From Alistipes sp. (GTDB taxonomy: Bacteria > Bacteroidota > Bacteroidia > Bacteroidales > Rikenellaceae): 64,000 nucleotides of DNA. Below the pieces are notes generated by a model. The model saw only the letters and a list, made by a program, of their open reading frames with translations. It made no database searches and was not told the DNA's origin. Below, in pieces: positions 8,450-17,484 of this stretch; the first letter of the stretch is position 1, and the number at the start of each line of letters is the position of its first letter. The DNA is taken from contig JAFQHI010000025.1 of assembly GCA_017398045.1 (NCBI GenBank), positions 124,001 to 188,000 on the forward strand, written 5' to 3'. The position numbers and the translations under genes are program-made.

Positions 8450-9016
8450 ATGAAACGAATGTTCCTATGTTTGCCCGTGGTGGCGATGTTTTTGGTGGGA
8501 TTGATGGGCTGCTCCGCGAAGCGCGAGTGGAATCATGAGCAGCGCAAGGCGATGCGTCAGGCCCTCAAGGAGTACCGCGACATGGTCTATCTGAACGATT
8601 TGACCGATGCCGAGTACCTCATCTTCACGGACGAGGTGGCCACCGACCTCGAAACGGCCTATCCGGTCTATACCACCTTTATCGAGATGCCGGGGGTCGA
8701 GGATACGGTCGATATGGTCATCGTCGAGACGATTGTCGATTACCTCAATGCCGACGCCCACAATATGCGCCACATCTACCCCTACCACACGCTCGTAGCA
8801 CAGGGCATCCTGCCCAAGGGGTTGGACCGCACGCAGCAACGCCAATTCTACAACTGCTTTGCGCAACACGTGAACAACGATTTTGTGACGATGCAGAACT
8901 TCGTTGCGGCCATCCTGGCCGATACCACGTCGAACTCGGCCATTCGCCAAATCGAGAGCCAATGCGCCAACAACCTCTTCGGCTGGGTCGTCACGGAGAT
9001 TGACATCGTGGAATAA
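8450..9016 (+). CDS. Hypothetical lipoprotein downstream of thiamine transporter
   Basis: The ATG at 8450 gives a clean lipoprotein signal (MKRMF, hydrophobic stretch, lipobox LMGC with Cys at residue 20); an in-frame ATG at 8396 would put 18 hydrophilic residues before it and is not preferred. The mature protein of about 170 residues is soluble and acidic, with no repeats or catalytic motif that I recognise. It lies 212 bp after pnuT beyond a repeat and pyrimidine tract, so it may or may not share the thiamine transcript. A bidirectional terminator follows. Function unknown. Confidence 0.75.
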   Translation: MKRMFLCLPVVAMFLVGLMGCSAKREWNHEQRKAMRQALKEYRDMVYLNDLTDAEYLIFTDEVATDLETAYPVYTTFIEMPGVEDTVDMVIVETIVDYLNADAHNMRHIYPYHTLVAQGILPKGLDRTQQRQFYNCFAQHVNNDFVTMQNFVAAILADTTSNSAIRQIESQCANNLFGWVVTEIDIVE

Positions 9017-9158
9017 GTTGAAAGTTGAAAATTAAAAGTTGAAAGTTTTTTCGTGCTTTTATCCGCTCAACAAAAAAATAAGGAGATAGCCTAAACCGTT
9101 GGCTATCTCCTTTTTGTTGAGCTAACTTTCAACTCTCAACTTTCAACTTTCAACTCTC
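9014..9158. repeat. Nested inverted repeat between convergent genes
   Basis: GTTGAAAGTTGAAAATT-type units (9014-9045) are mirrored by CAACTTTCAACTTTCAAC-type units (9121-9158), enclosing the terminator hairpin at 9068-9119. The two outer blocks are reverse complements of each other with a few mismatches. The second block runs a few bases into the 3' end of the convergent lipid-kinase gene. Confidence 0.75.
9068..9119. terminator. Bidirectional terminator between convergent genes
   Basis: A 12 bp perfect stem (AAGGAGATAGCC at 9080-9091 with GGCTATCTCCTT at 9101-9112) is flanked by CAACAAAAA and TTTTTGTTG, which extend the stem. This gives A- and T-tracts on both sides, so it can end transcripts from either direction. 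Confidence 0.9.
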
Positions 9159-10118
9159 CTCTTTCCTCTGCGTAGCGAACTCCTTGCTCACCACGACACG
9201 GATGGCACGGGGCAAAATCGAAAATTCGAGCGGTGTTTCGCCCAGCAACTCGCCATCTGCCTCCAACGAGACCTCGGGCGTGGATTCGATGCGAATCTTC
9301 GAACCGCGTGCATGGCGCACATGACCAATGCGGTAGATACCACCGTTGTAGAGATACTTCAGACGGAACAGCACGTGCCAAATGTGGATGGGCTTGACGA
9401 GCGTCACATCCCACATACCGTCGTCGGCCACCGCATCGGGCAGCTGCTGAATACCGCCACCGTTGTATTTACAGATACCGAGGGCGATGGAGAAGACCAG
9501 GCCGTTGAAGACCCGTTTGTCATCGACCCAGATTTTAATGCCCGTCGGTTTATAGCCAAAGTAAGAGCGCAGGAGGTTAATCGTATAGTGCCAACGGCGC
9601 GTAAAACCTCGCTTCTCCTGGTGGGAGATTTGACGGATGACATAGGCATCGAACCCCACACCCGCCACATTGGCCACATAGCGCGTCTGGCGGAATTGCG
9701 ACTCCTCGTAGCTCACCTGCCCCACATCCTGCAAGAAGGCCTCGCCCTCGACGATGTTACGCACGGCATCCTGGTAACGATTCGAGGTTCCGAACGAGCG
9801 GGCCCAGTCGTTGCCCGTACCCACCGGAATCATCGCCAACAGCACCTCCGAGGGGGTCACCTCCTGCTGAATGAAGAGGCCGTTCACCACCTCATGCAGC
9901 GTACCGTCGCCACCCACCACAATAATATGGCGGTAGCCCTCCTTCACGGCCGTCACGGTCAGCTCCACAGCGTGGAACTTATGCTCCGTAAAGACCGGTT
10001 CGGCATGCACACCCGCTTCGCGCAGCAGGCGTGAGATGAGCGGAAAGTGGTCAAGCCCGCGACCTCCTCCGGCCACGGGATTGACAATCACAAACCATTT
10101 TTCGTCGGCGAAACCCAC
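9150..10118 (-). CDS. Diacylglycerol-kinase-family lipid kinase (YegS/DagK-like)
   Basis: The protein of 322 residues carries the DAGK catalytic domain: NPVAGGGRG near the start (residues 13-21), the nucleotide-binding VVGGDGTLHEVVNGL at about 67-81, and PVGTGNDWAR at about 97-106. The C-terminal half is the beta-sandwich domain of this family. Soluble bacterial members phosphorylate diacylglycerol or related lipids. It starts 4 bp after pepD stops and is the last gene of the leftward run from the barrel gene at 13174. The lipid substrate cannot be told from sequence. Confidence 0.9.
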   Translation of the reverse strand: MGFADEKWFVIVNPVAGGGRGLDHFPLISRLLREAGVHAEPVFTEHKFHAVELTVTAVKEGYRHIIVVGGDGTLHEVVNGLFIQQEVTPSEVLLAMIPVGTGNDWARSFGTSNRYQDAVRNIVEGEAFLQDVGQVSYEESQFRQTRYVANVAGVGFDAYVIRQISHQEKRGFTRRWHYTINLLRSYFGYKPTGIKIWVDDKRVFNGLVFSIALGICKYNGGGIQQLPDAVADDGMWDVTLVKPIHIWHVLFRLKYLYNGGIYRIGHVRHARGSKIRIESTPEVSLEADGELLGETPLEFSILPRAIRVVVSKEFATQRKEES

Positions 10119-10122
10119 TGAT

Positions 10123-11589
10123 TTATGCCTTTACGGGGATATTCTCCAACGTGCGCAGCAGGAAGTCGTAGAACTTCTCCACCGAGGCGATTTCCACCTT
10201 CTCGTCGGGCGAGTGGGGATAGCAAATCGTCGGGCCGAAGGAAATCATATCGAGGTTCGGATACTTGCTGCCGATGATACCGCACTCCAGACCGGCATGG
10301 ATAGCCGTCACGGCAGGACGCTTGCCATAGAGCTGCTCATACGAGGTGGTCATAGCGGCCAGGATGGGCGACTTCATGTTGGGATTCCACCCGTCATACG
10401 AACCCGAAAGCTCCGTCTCACCACCGGCCAGGCTGAAGACAGCCGCCATGCGTGCGCCGAGGAACTCCTTCTCCGAGCGTACCGACGAGCGCAACAGGCA
10501 CTGCACCTTCACCGTCTTACCGTCCGACACGACACGCGCCAGATTGGTCGAGGTCTGCACCAGCCCCTCCATCGAAATCGACATCTTCTGTACCCCATCG
10601 GGGCAGGCGATAATCGCCTTGACGAGGTTTTCGGAAAGCGTTGCGGGCATCACCTCCTGCGGCATAGCCACCTCATCGGCAAAGAGCTGGATGTTATCCT
10701 CGATATCCTCAAACTCCTTGATAATGAGCTTTTCGTAGGCAGCCAAAGCGGCTACTACGGCCTCCTGCTCCGCCTTTGCGAAGAGGACCACCGCCTCCGC
10801 CTCACGCGGAATGGCGTTGCGCAGACCACCGCCATCGACCGAAGCGATGCGGAACTTATAATCGGCCGAAATCATATCGAGGAAACGGAACAGCACCTTG
10901 TTGGCGTTGGCACGCTGGTAGCCAATCTGAATACCCGAGTGGCCACCCTTCATCCCCTTGGCCGTCAATTTCAAAGCCACGCAGTCGCAGGCAGGAGCCG
11001 GCTCGGCCTCGTAGGTAAAGGTGGTCGTAGCATCCAAGCCACCGGCGCAACCAACATACAACTCACCCTCGGTCTCCGAGTCGAGGTTCAGCAGGATATC
11101 GCCCTGCAACATCCCCTCCTCAAGGCCGAAAGCACCATCCATACCCGTCTCCTCGGTGGCCGTAAAGAGGGCCTCCACGGGACCATGCACGAGCGTCTTA
11201 TCCTCCAGCACGGCCAGAATAGCCGCCGCACCGATGCCGTTATCGGCACCCAGCGTCGTACCATCGGCCGTCACCCACTCGCCGTCGATGTAGGCCTCAA
11301 TCGGGTCGGTCAGGAAGTCGAACTGCTTGTCGTTGTTCTTCTGCGGCACCATGTCCAGGTGGGCCTGAATCACCACACCTACACGGTTCTCCATCCCCTC
11401 CGAAGCGGGCTTGCGCACATAGACGTTGTGTGCCTTATCCTCCTTCCACTCCAGTCCCTGGGCCTTGGCAAAGTCGATGATATATTGACGAATCGCCTCC
11501 TCGTGACCCGACGGACGGGGAATATGCACGATTTGGGCAAAATGTTTCCAAACCAAAGCCGGTTTGAGGGCAGTTAAGTTTTTGTCCAT
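10123..11589 (-). CDS. pepD: Aminoacyl-histidine dipeptidase (M20 family, PepD)
   Basis: This cytosolic metallodipeptidase of 488 residues hydrolyses a wide range of dipeptides, including Xaa-His. Metal ligands of the M20 family are visible: the HLD in VIQAHLDMVPQ, the aspartate in LGADNGIGAAA, and the paired glutamates in TATEETGMDGAF. A long dimerisation/lid domain lies between. The ATG at 11589 lies 4 bp past the phoH stop; an ATG at 11613 would overlap phoH and add eight basic residues not expected in the family. It is cotranscribed with phoH and the lipid kinase gene. Confidence 0.92.
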   Translation of the reverse strand: MDKNLTALKPALVWKHFAQIVHIPRPSGHEEAIRQYIIDFAKAQGLEWKEDKAHNVYVRKPASEGMENRVGVVIQAHLDMVPQKNNDKQFDFLTDPIEAYIDGEWVTADGTTLGADNGIGAAAILAVLEDKTLVHGPVEALFTATEETGMDGAFGLEEGMLQGDILLNLDSETEGELYVGCAGGLDATTTFTYEAEPAPACDCVALKLTAKGMKGGHSGIQIGYQRANANKVLFRFLDMISADYKFRIASVDGGGLRNAIPREAEAVVLFAKAEQEAVVAALAAYEKLIIKEFEDIEDNIQLFADEVAMPQEVMPATLSENLVKAIIACPDGVQKMSISMEGLVQTSTNLARVVSDGKTVKVQCLLRSSVRSEKEFLGARMAAVFSLAGGETELSGSYDGWNPNMKSPILAAMTTSYEQLYGKRPAVTAIHAGLECGIIGSKYPNLDMISFGPTICYPHSPDEKVEIASVEKFYDFLLRTLENIPVKA

Positions 11590-11593
11590 TGCT

Positions 11594-12592
11594 CTATTCT
11601 TTTTTAGGTTCAATCAAACTCTTTTCCAACTCTTCACGCTGCTGACGACGGTCAAAGGCCTCGACAATCTCCTTCACAAGCGGGTGGCGCACGATGTCGC
11701 CCTTATCGAAACTTACGCGGCCGATGCCCTTCACCTCCTCGAGAATCTGCATCGCGCGCGTCAGACCGCTATCCGAGCGACGCGGCAGGTCAATCTGCGT
11801 CACGTCACCCGTCACGATGAAGCGGGCATTGCGTCCCATGCGCGTTAAGAACATCTTAATCTGCGACAAGGTGGTATTCTGCGCCTCGTCCAGAATCACA
11901 AAGGCGTTGTCGAGCGTGCGACCACGCATATAGGCCAGGGGGGCAATCTGCACCGTGCCGTCCTCGATGAATTTCTGCAACTTCAAGGGCGGAATCATAT
12001 CGTTCAGCGCATCGTACAGGGGTTGCAGGTAGGGGTCGAGTTTCTCCTTCATGTCACCGGGCAGGAAACCGAGCTTTTCGCCCGCCTCCACAGCCGGACG
12101 TGTGAGGATGATGCGGCGTACCTCCTTCTCCTTCAATGCCCTCACGGCCAACGCAATGGCCGTATAGGTCTTACCCGAACCGGCCGGGCCGACGGCAAAC
12201 AGCAGGTCGTTCTTTTCGTACAAATCGACCAACCGCTGCTGGTTCTTCGTGCGGGCGCGGATAATCATGCCGTTGTTGCCATAGACCAGCACATCCTTAT
12301 CCAACGGCTTATCGGCAGCCGAATAGCCCTCGGCAAAACATTGGTCGATGACCTGCGAGGAGAGGTGTCCATACTTGGCGTAATAGGCCACCAACGCCCC
12401 GAAATGTTTCTCGAAACGGCTCACCTCCTGGTCGGCACCCAAGACCTTGAGCGACGAACCGCGTGCAATGATTTTCAACGAGGGACACTTGGCGCGTATC
12501 TCGTCCAAATAGGCATTCTGCGGGCCGTACAATTCGCGCGGGTCCACCCCCTCGACGGCAATCTCCTTACCAACTCCTTCGGTCATAGGCAC
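11594..12592 (-). CDS. phoH: PhoH-like P-loop ATPase
   Basis: The protein is 332 residues long. The N-terminal 120 residues resemble the KH-like region found in this family. The PhoH ATPase core follows, with Walker A VGPAGSGKTYTAIAL near residue 133-147 and Walker B AFVILDEAQNTT near 228-239, then FIVTGDVTQIDLP. PhoH proteins are RNA-linked ATPases/helicases often associated with stress and rRNA processing. The gene is 3 bp downstream of the barrel protein gene and 4 bp upstream of pepD, so it belongs to one transcript. Confidence 0.93.
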   Translation of the reverse strand: MPMTEGVGKEIAVEGVDPRELYGPQNAYLDEIRAKCPSLKIIARGSSLKVLGADQEVSRFEKHFGALVAYYAKYGHLSSQVIDQCFAEGYSAADKPLDKDVLVYGNNGMIIRARTKNQQRLVDLYEKNDLLFAVGPAGSGKTYTAIALAVRALKEKEVRRIILTRPAVEAGEKLGFLPGDMKEKLDPYLQPLYDALNDMIPPLKLQKFIEDGTVQIAPLAYMRGRTLDNAFVILDEAQNTTLSQIKMFLTRMGRNARFIVTGDVTQIDLPRRSDSGLTRAMQILEEVKGIGRVSFDKGDIVRHPLVKEIVEAFDRRQQREELEKSLIEPKKE

Positions 12593-12595
12593 TTT

Positions 12596-13174
12596 TTAGA
12601 AGAAATAACCCACGTTCAACGCCACCGTGTTCACATCGACCTTACCGATAGCGGTGTTCTTACGTTTGAATTGGCCGTTGTAGCGCACATCGAGCCGAAT
12701 CTTTTTCAGGATACGCGCCTCTAAACCCACGGCATAGGAGCAGGTCGAGCGCAACTGCTCCACCGACAAATCGCCCAGCCCCGAGTTATCGTTCATCACC
12801 GTAAAGACCGGACCCGCCATCACGCGCACCGGACCCAAGATTTTGTACGAGACCAAAATAGGCACATCGAGCGAATTGCCCTTGATGGTCGCTTCGTGAC
12901 CATCCTCGGTCAGCTTCACCTTATTGCGCACATAGATGAGTTGCGGTTCGATGGCGAGTTTGCCCACATTGAGCGAGGTCATCAGACCAACCTGCCACCC
13001 CACTTCGTTCTTCACATCGTCCCACTGCGTGGTCTTGTCAATCTGCTTGACGGAGTAGTCGGCCATGTTTATACCGGCCATCACACCCCACTGCACACCC
13101 AATTTCTGGGCCGAAGACTCTGCCACACACAACACGGCGAAAGCCGTGATTATAAGCATCAAAAATCGTTTCAT
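12596..13174 (-). CDS. Outer-membrane beta-barrel protein (porin/OmpX-like)
   Basis: Taking ATG 13174 as the start gives a typical signal peptide (MKRFLMLIITAFAVLCVAESSAQ); an upstream TTG would add ten residues. The mature 170 or so residues alternate polar and hydrophobic in strands. They include GVMAGINMADY, VGLMTSLNVGKLAIEPQLIY and the C-terminal LNVGYFF, ending in an aromatic residue as expected for outer-membrane barrels. It resembles the Bacteroidota OMP_b-brl_2 group, whose members are mostly of unknown function. It leads the phoH-pepD-lipid kinase run, with a -7 box on the minus strand just upstream. Confidence 0.85.
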   Translation of the reverse strand: MKRFLMLIITAFAVLCVAESSAQKLGVQWGVMAGINMADYSVKQIDKTTQWDDVKNEVGWQVGLMTSLNVGKLAIEPQLIYVRNKVKLTEDGHEATIKGNSLDVPILVSYKILGPVRVMAGPVFTVMNDNSGLGDLSVEQLRSTCSYAVGLEARILKKIRLDVRYNGQFKRKNTAIGKVDVNTVALNVGYFF

Positions 13175-13201
13175 CACACTTGGTTTTGCATAAACATTTT
13201 T

Positions 13202-13209
13202 CAAAGATA
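13202..13209 (-). promoter_or_regulatory. -7 element for barrel/phoH/pepD transcript
   Basis: TATCTTTG on the minus strand matches TAnnTTTG and would place the start about 20 nt upstream of ATG 13174. No clear TTTG lies at -33, so this is a moderate call. Confidence 0.55.
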
Positions 13210-13216
13210 CATTTTT

Positions 13217-13249
13217 TTTGCGAATTTTCCTCTTTTTTATCTATATTTG
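13217..13249 (+). promoter_or_regulatory. -33/-7 promoter for CPA2 antiporter
   Basis: TTTG at 13217-13220 and TATATTTG at 13242-13249 are 21 bp apart, a good Bacteroidota promoter. It is divergent from the barrel promoter and 24 bp upstream of ATG 13274. Confidence 0.7.
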
Positions 13250-13273
13250 TATAAAACCGAACCCTCACAAGCT

Positions 13274-15370
13274 ATGTTTTTACTCGCTACACATACAGCA
13301 CTTACGACCCCCATCGAAGACCCCATCCTGAAGTTCCTGCTCATCATGGCCATCATCCTGGGGACGCCGCTGCTCTTGAACAAGCTCAAAATACCCTATC
13401 TGTTGGGCCTTATCATTGCCGGTGCAGTCATCGGCCCCCACGGTTTGAACCTCGTGCTGCGCGACAGCAGCATCATCCTTTCGGGTTCGGCCGGTATGCT
13501 CTACATCCTCTTCACGGCCGGTCTGGAGATGGATATGGCCGACTTCAAACGCAGTTCCCTGCGCTCACTTGCCTTCGGCCTCTACACCTACCTCTTCCCG
13601 ATGCTCTTCGGTGTGATATCGGGCTATTGGGTGTTGGGCTATTCGCTCCCCTCGTCGTTGCTGCTGGGTGCGCTCTTTGCTTCGCAAACCCTGATTGCCT
13701 ACCCCATCATCTCGAAGCTCGGCATCACACGCGACAAGGCCGTCACGATTGCCGTCGGAGGTACCATCATCGTCGATATCCTGGCCCTTGTCACTCTCAC
13801 GGTCGTGACGGGACTCGCCACGGGGGCAGCCGACCACACCTTCTGGTGGCGGCTCGCAGGGTCGATAGCCGGATGTAGTTTCGTGATTCTGTGGCTCTTT
13901 CCCCGCATCGGACGCTGGTTCTTCAAGCGTTGCAGCGACAACGTGTCGCAGTATGTCTTTGTGCTGGTCATCGTCTTTTCGGGTGCCTTCCTCACGCAGT
14001 TGGCCGGTCTGGAGCCAATCATCGGAGCCTTCCTTTCGGGCCTTGCGATGAACCGCCTGATTCCCTCAACCTCGCCCCTGATGAACCGCGTGGAGTTTGT
14101 CGGCAATGCCATCTTCATCCCCTTCTTCCTCTTGAGTGTCGGTATGCTGATTGACTACCGCGCCATCTTTGCCGGTTGGGAGACACTGGAGGTGGCCGCC
14201 GTGATGATTGTAATGGTGACCCTCTCGAAATATGTGGCTGCCGCCCTTACGGCCAAGACCTTCCGCCTCTCGGGCGACCAGCGACGGATGCTCTTCGGAT
14301 TGAGCGTGGCGCACGTAGCCGGTACGTTGGCCGTGGTGATGGTGGGCTACAACCTTATCCTGGGCTACGAGGCCGACGGCACACCGATACGACTGCTGGG
14401 TGAGGCGGTGCTGAACGGTACGATTCTGATGATTCTTGCCACCTGCACCATCTCGACCTTCATGACCCAGCAGGCGGCCCACCGCATTGCCATCGACGGT
14501 CCTCAAGCCGAGCGTCGTGTCGAGACGGGCGAACACGTCCTGATTCCCGTCTCACACCCCCAAACCGTCAGCGAAGCGGTCGGACTGGGTATTGCCGTGA
14601 CGAAGCAGAAGCACCGCAGCCTCTACGCCCTGCGTGCCTTGGATAATCAGGCCGCCACCGAAGAGCAGGTCACCGCTGCCGAAAAGATGCTCCTCACGGC
14701 TGCCGAAGCCTCCGCCTCGGCCGGCATCCATATGCACCGCCTGATGCGCTACGACGTGAACATCGTCAATGCCATCGTCAGCGTAGTGCGCGAGCGCAAC
14801 ATCACCGACCTGGTACTCGGTATGCACCGCGCACCGGAACACGCCAACGCCTTCAACACCCTCGGCCGCGAATCTGTCCTCGGTACGACAATTCCGGCCG
14901 TCTTGGCGCGTACCAACGTGACAACCTACATCTACCATGCCGTGCAACCCCTCTCGACCGTCAAACGTCACCTGGTCTATATTCCGCCCCGTGCCGAGCT
15001 GGAGCAGGGATTTGAAACGTGGGTACTGCGCATCCGCCACCTGGCACACGATACGGGGGCGAAGCTCATCTTCCACGGCACAGCCTCGACCATCGCCTAC
15101 CTGCAGCGCAAACCCCGCAAGGTCGATATTGCCGATTACGTCATCGACGACCGACCGTGGGAGGAGCTGAAAACCCTCTTCGAGGAGGTGCGCGAAGATG
15201 ATTCGCTGTGGGTCATCATGAGCCGTCGTGACCGTATCTCCTACACGGCCGCCATGCACCGTCTGCCGGCCTACATCGAGGAGCATTTCGCCGCAAACAA
15301 CCATATCTTGCTCTACCCCGTACAGGCAGGCAGCGAGAGCGAAAAACGCTATTTTAATTTATCAAATTAA
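13274..15370 (+). CDS. CPA2-family cation/proton antiporter with C-terminal USP domains
   Basis: The 698-residue protein has about twelve membrane segments in its first 400 residues (Na_H_Exchanger fold, with GLIIAGAVIGPHGL near residue 50 and the LEPIIGAFLSGLAMNR segment near 250). A cytoplasmic tail of about 260 residues resembles tandem universal-stress-protein domains, containing HVLIPVSHP and the TDLVLGMHR element. Such proteins exchange Na+ or K+ for protons. The frame stays open far upstream of 13274, but ATG 13274 is preferred because it follows a good promoter and begins the first hydrophobic segment. The ion is unknown. Confidence 0.9.
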   Translation: MFLLATHTALTTPIEDPILKFLLIMAIILGTPLLLNKLKIPYLLGLIIAGAVIGPHGLNLVLRDSSIILSGSAGMLYILFTAGLEMDMADFKRSSLRSLAFGLYTYLFPMLFGVISGYWVLGYSLPSSLLLGALFASQTLIAYPIISKLGITRDKAVTIAVGGTIIVDILALVTLTVVTGLATGAADHTFWWRLAGSIAGCSFVILWLFPRIGRWFFKRCSDNVSQYVFVLVIVFSGAFLTQLAGLEPIIGAFLSGLAMNRLIPSTSPLMNRVEFVGNAIFIPFFLLSVGMLIDYRAIFAGWETLEVAAVMIVMVTLSKYVAAALTAKTFRLSGDQRRMLFGLSVAHVAGTLAVVMVGYNLILGYEADGTPIRLLGEAVLNGTILMILATCTISTFMTQQAAHRIAIDGPQAERRVETGEHVLIPVSHPQTVSEAVGLGIAVTKQKHRSLYALRALDNQAATEEQVTAAEKMLLTAAEASASAGIHMHRLMRYDVNIVNAIVSVVRERNITDLVLGMHRAPEHANAFNTLGRESVLGTTIPAVLARTNVTTYIYHAVQPLSTVKRHLVYIPPRAELEQGFETWVLRIRHLAHDTGAKLIFHGTASTIAYLQRKPRKVDIADYVIDDRPWEELKTLFEEVREDDSLWVIMSRRDRISYTAAMHRLPAYIEEHFAANNHILLYPVQAGSESEKRYFNLSN

Positions 15371-15375
15371 ATTCG

Positions 15376-15383
15376 TATCTTTG
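15376..15383 (+). promoter_or_regulatory. -7 element for der
   Basis: TATCTTTG lies 45 bp upstream of the der start codon and 5 bp after the antiporter stop codon. The -33 region holds only a T-rich tract. Confidence 0.6.
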
Positions 15384-15427
15384 CACCCCCTCAACGGGCT
15401 TACAACACGAAATAAACGACACACAAT

Positions 15428-16732
15428 ATGAGTTTGGTAGCTATTGTAGGCCGACCCAACGTCGGCAAATCGACCCTCTTCAACCGCTTGGTGGGTCAGC
15501 GTCAGGCCATCGTCGATTCGACGGCCGGCACAACCCGCGACCGCCACTACGGCAAGACCGATTGGAACGGCAAGGAGTTCTCGGTCATCGATACGGGTGG
15601 TTACACGGTCAATTCGGAGGATATCTTCGAGGATGAGATTCGTCGTCAGGTGATGCTTGCCATCGACGAGGCGGATGTGATTCTCTTCCTGGTCGAGGTA
15701 TCGACCGGCATCACGGACCTCGATATGATGATGGCAGATATTCTGCGTCGCACCTCGAAAAAGGTGATGCTCATCTGCAACAAGGTCGATAACAACGACC
15801 AAATCTACTCGTCGCACGAGTTCTACTCGCTGGGCCTCGGTGACCCCTACTGCATCTCTTCGATGTCGGGCAGTGGCACGGGCGAGATGATGGATGCCAT
15901 CCTCAAGGCACTGCCCGAGGAGACCTTTGCCGAGGAGGATGAGTCGCTGCCCCGCATCACGATTGTGGGTCGCCCGAATGTGGGCAAGTCGTCGATGACC
16001 AACGCCCTGCTGGGCGAGGAGCGCAACATCGTCACCTCGATTGCCGGCACCACGCGCGACTCGATTCGCACGCGCTACAACAAATTCGGCATGGACTTCT
16101 ACCTGGTCGATACGGCCGGTATGCGCAAGAAGGGCAAGGAGATGGAGGATTTGGAGTTCTACTCCGTGATGCGCTCGATTCGTGCCATCGAGAACTCGGA
16201 TGTCTGCATCCTGATGCTCGATGCCGAGCAAGGGCTGGAGCAGCAGGATTTGAACATCCACAACCTCATTGTCCGCAACCGCAAGGGATGCGTCATCGTG
16301 GTCAATAAGTGGGACCTCATCGAGAAGGACAACAATACGATGAAGGAGTGGATAGAGTTCCTCAAGAAGCGTCTGGCTCCGTTCAACGATATTCCGATTA
16401 TCTTCACCTCGGTACTCGAGAAGCAGCGCATCCTGGAGGTGCTGAAGACCGCCATCCGCGTCCATGAGTCGCGCAAGCGTCGCATCGCCACCTCGGAGCT
16501 GAACGAATATCTGTTGCCGCTCATCGAGAACTATCCGCCCCCTGCAACGAAGGGTAAGTATATCAAAATCAAATATGTAACCCAGCTCCCGACCCCCACG
16601 CCGCAGTTCGCCTTCTTCGTGAACCTGCCGCAGTATATCCGCGAGCCGTATCGTCGTTTCCTCGAGAACAATATGCGCCAGCAGTGGGATTTTTCGGGTG
16701 TACCGATGCAGATTTACTTCCGCCAGAAGTAA
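15428..16732 (+). CDS. der: Ribosome biogenesis GTPase Der (EngA)
   Basis: Der is an essential double-GTPase needed for maturation of the 50S subunit. The 434-residue protein has two GTPase domains, each with P-loops ([14 protein letters not shown] at residues 8-21 and [14 protein letters not shown] at about 180-193), DTAG/DTGG switch motifs and NKxD motifs (CNKVD and VNKWD). A C-terminal KH-like domain follows (about 350-434), containing [18 protein letters not shown]. The length is normal. It lies just upstream of another ribosome-assembly GTPase gene, engB. Confidence 0.97.
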   Translation: MSLVAIVGRPNVGKSTLFNRLVGQRQAIVDSTAGTTRDRHYGKTDWNGKEFSVIDTGGYTVNSEDIFEDEIRRQVMLAIDEADVILFLVEVSTGITDLDMMMADILRRTSKKVMLICNKVDNNDQIYSSHEFYSLGLGDPYCISSMSGSGTGEMMDAILKALPEETFAEEDESLPRITIVGRPNVGKSSMTNALLGEERNIVTSIAGTTRDSIRTRYNKFGMDFYLVDTAGMRKKGKEMEDLEFYSVMRSIRAIENSDVCILMLDAEQGLEQQDLNIHNLIVRNRKGCVIVVNKWDLIEKDNNTMKEWIEFLKKRLAPFNDIPIIFTSVLEKQRILEVLKTAIRVHESRKRRIATSELNEYLLPLIENYPPPATKGKYIKIKYVTQLPTPTPQFAFFVNLPQYIREPYRRFLENNMRQQWDFSGVPMQIYFRQK

Positions 16733-16736
16733 ATCT

Positions 16737-16771
16737 GAAATTCAAAATTCAAAATTTAGAATTTAGAATTA
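16737..16771. repeat. AT-rich AATTYWRAATT repeat
   Basis: Tandem units of AATTCAAAATT and TTTAGAATTTAGAATT fill the short gap between der and engB. The same sequence type occurs near 5124-5160, 53326-53350 and 53529-53565. Confidence 0.7.
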
Positions 16772-16783
16772 AAGGTGTAAGTT

Positions 16784-17395
16784 TTGAACATTACAAAGGC
16801 CATATTCAAATGCAGTTCGGAGCGCATTTCGCAAGTTCCGAAGGATGCGTTGCGCGATGTGGCCTTCATTGGGCGCAGTAACGTGGGCAAATCGTCGCTC
16901 ATCAATATGCTCACGCGCCACGGAGGGTTGGCCAAAGTGTCGGCCACGCCCGGAAAAACGCGCCTCATCAACCACTTCCGCATCAACGACAGCTGGTATT
17001 TGGTCGATTTGCCGGGCTACGGCTATGCCCGCACCTCGAAGCAGTTGCGCGGTTCGTTTGCAAAGATTATCACCGACTACATCTTCAAGTGCGAGAAGCT
17101 CCACTTCTTGTTTGTGCTGGTCGATATCCGCCTCGAACCCCAGAAAATCGACCTCGAATTCATCAATCTGCTGGGCGAACACGGCGTCCCCTTCGGCATC
17201 ATCTTCACGAAGGCCGACAAGCTCTCGGCGGCGCAACGCAAACACGCGATTGCCCGCTACGAACAGACCCTCCTGGAGCAGTGGGAGGAGCTTCCGCCCC
17301 GCTTCATAAGCTCGTCGGAAAAGCAGATGGGACGCGAGGAGATACTCGATTTTATCGAAAAATGCCTAAAAGCCGAGCCGAGCGACACCGAATAA
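16784..17395 (+). CDS. ysxC: Ribosome biogenesis GTP-binding protein YsxC/EngB
   Basis: The protein of 203 residues starts at TTG (16784), preceded by an AAAGGTG that could serve as ribosome-binding site; no in-frame ATG precedes the conserved part. GTPase motifs: FIGRSNVGKSSLINML (about residues 29-44), the switch DLPGYGYAR, TKADKLS as the G4 motif, and ISSSEK as G5. It takes part in late 50S assembly. It lies 51 bp after der, with which it is probably cotranscribed, and is followed by a terminator. Confidence 0.95.
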   Translation: MNITKAIFKCSSERISQVPKDALRDVAFIGRSNVGKSSLINMLTRHGGLAKVSATPGKTRLINHFRINDSWYLVDLPGYGYARTSKQLRGSFAKIITDYIFKCEKLHFLFVLVDIRLEPQKIDLEFINLLGEHGVPFGIIFTKADKLSAAQRKHAIARYEQTLLEQWEELPPRFISSSEKQMGREEILDFIEKCLKAEPSDTE

Positions 17396-17407
17396 GGAAA
17401 AAAGTCA

Positions 17408-17438
17408 AAAAAAAGGGCCTCGAAAAGGCTCTTTTTTC
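17408..17438 (+). terminator. Terminator after ysxC
   Basis: The hairpin AGGGCCT (17414-17420) pairs with AGGCTCT (17426-17432) with one G-T wobble and is followed by six T residues. A-tract pairing lengthens the stem at its base. Confidence 0.8.
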
Positions 17439-17450
17439 GTCCGTTTATCC

Positions 17451-17458
17451 TATCTTTG
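17451..17458 (+). promoter_or_regulatory. -7 element for prs
   Basis: TATCTTTG lies 26 bp upstream of ATG 17485, immediately after the ysxC terminator, giving prs its own short-leader transcript. Confidence 0.65.
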
Positions 17459-17484
17459 CATCAGCTAAAAATTCCCGTACCGAT

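Noticed and set aside
12896..13273. Upstream in-frame extension of the CPA2 antiporter gene
   Set aside because: It lies antisense to the barrel gene and upstream of a good promoter; the first hydrophobic segment begins just after ATG 13274.
17089..17484. N-terminal extension of prs through ysxC
   Set aside because: It overlaps ysxC in another frame and crosses a terminator and promoter; the conserved start is ATG 17485.
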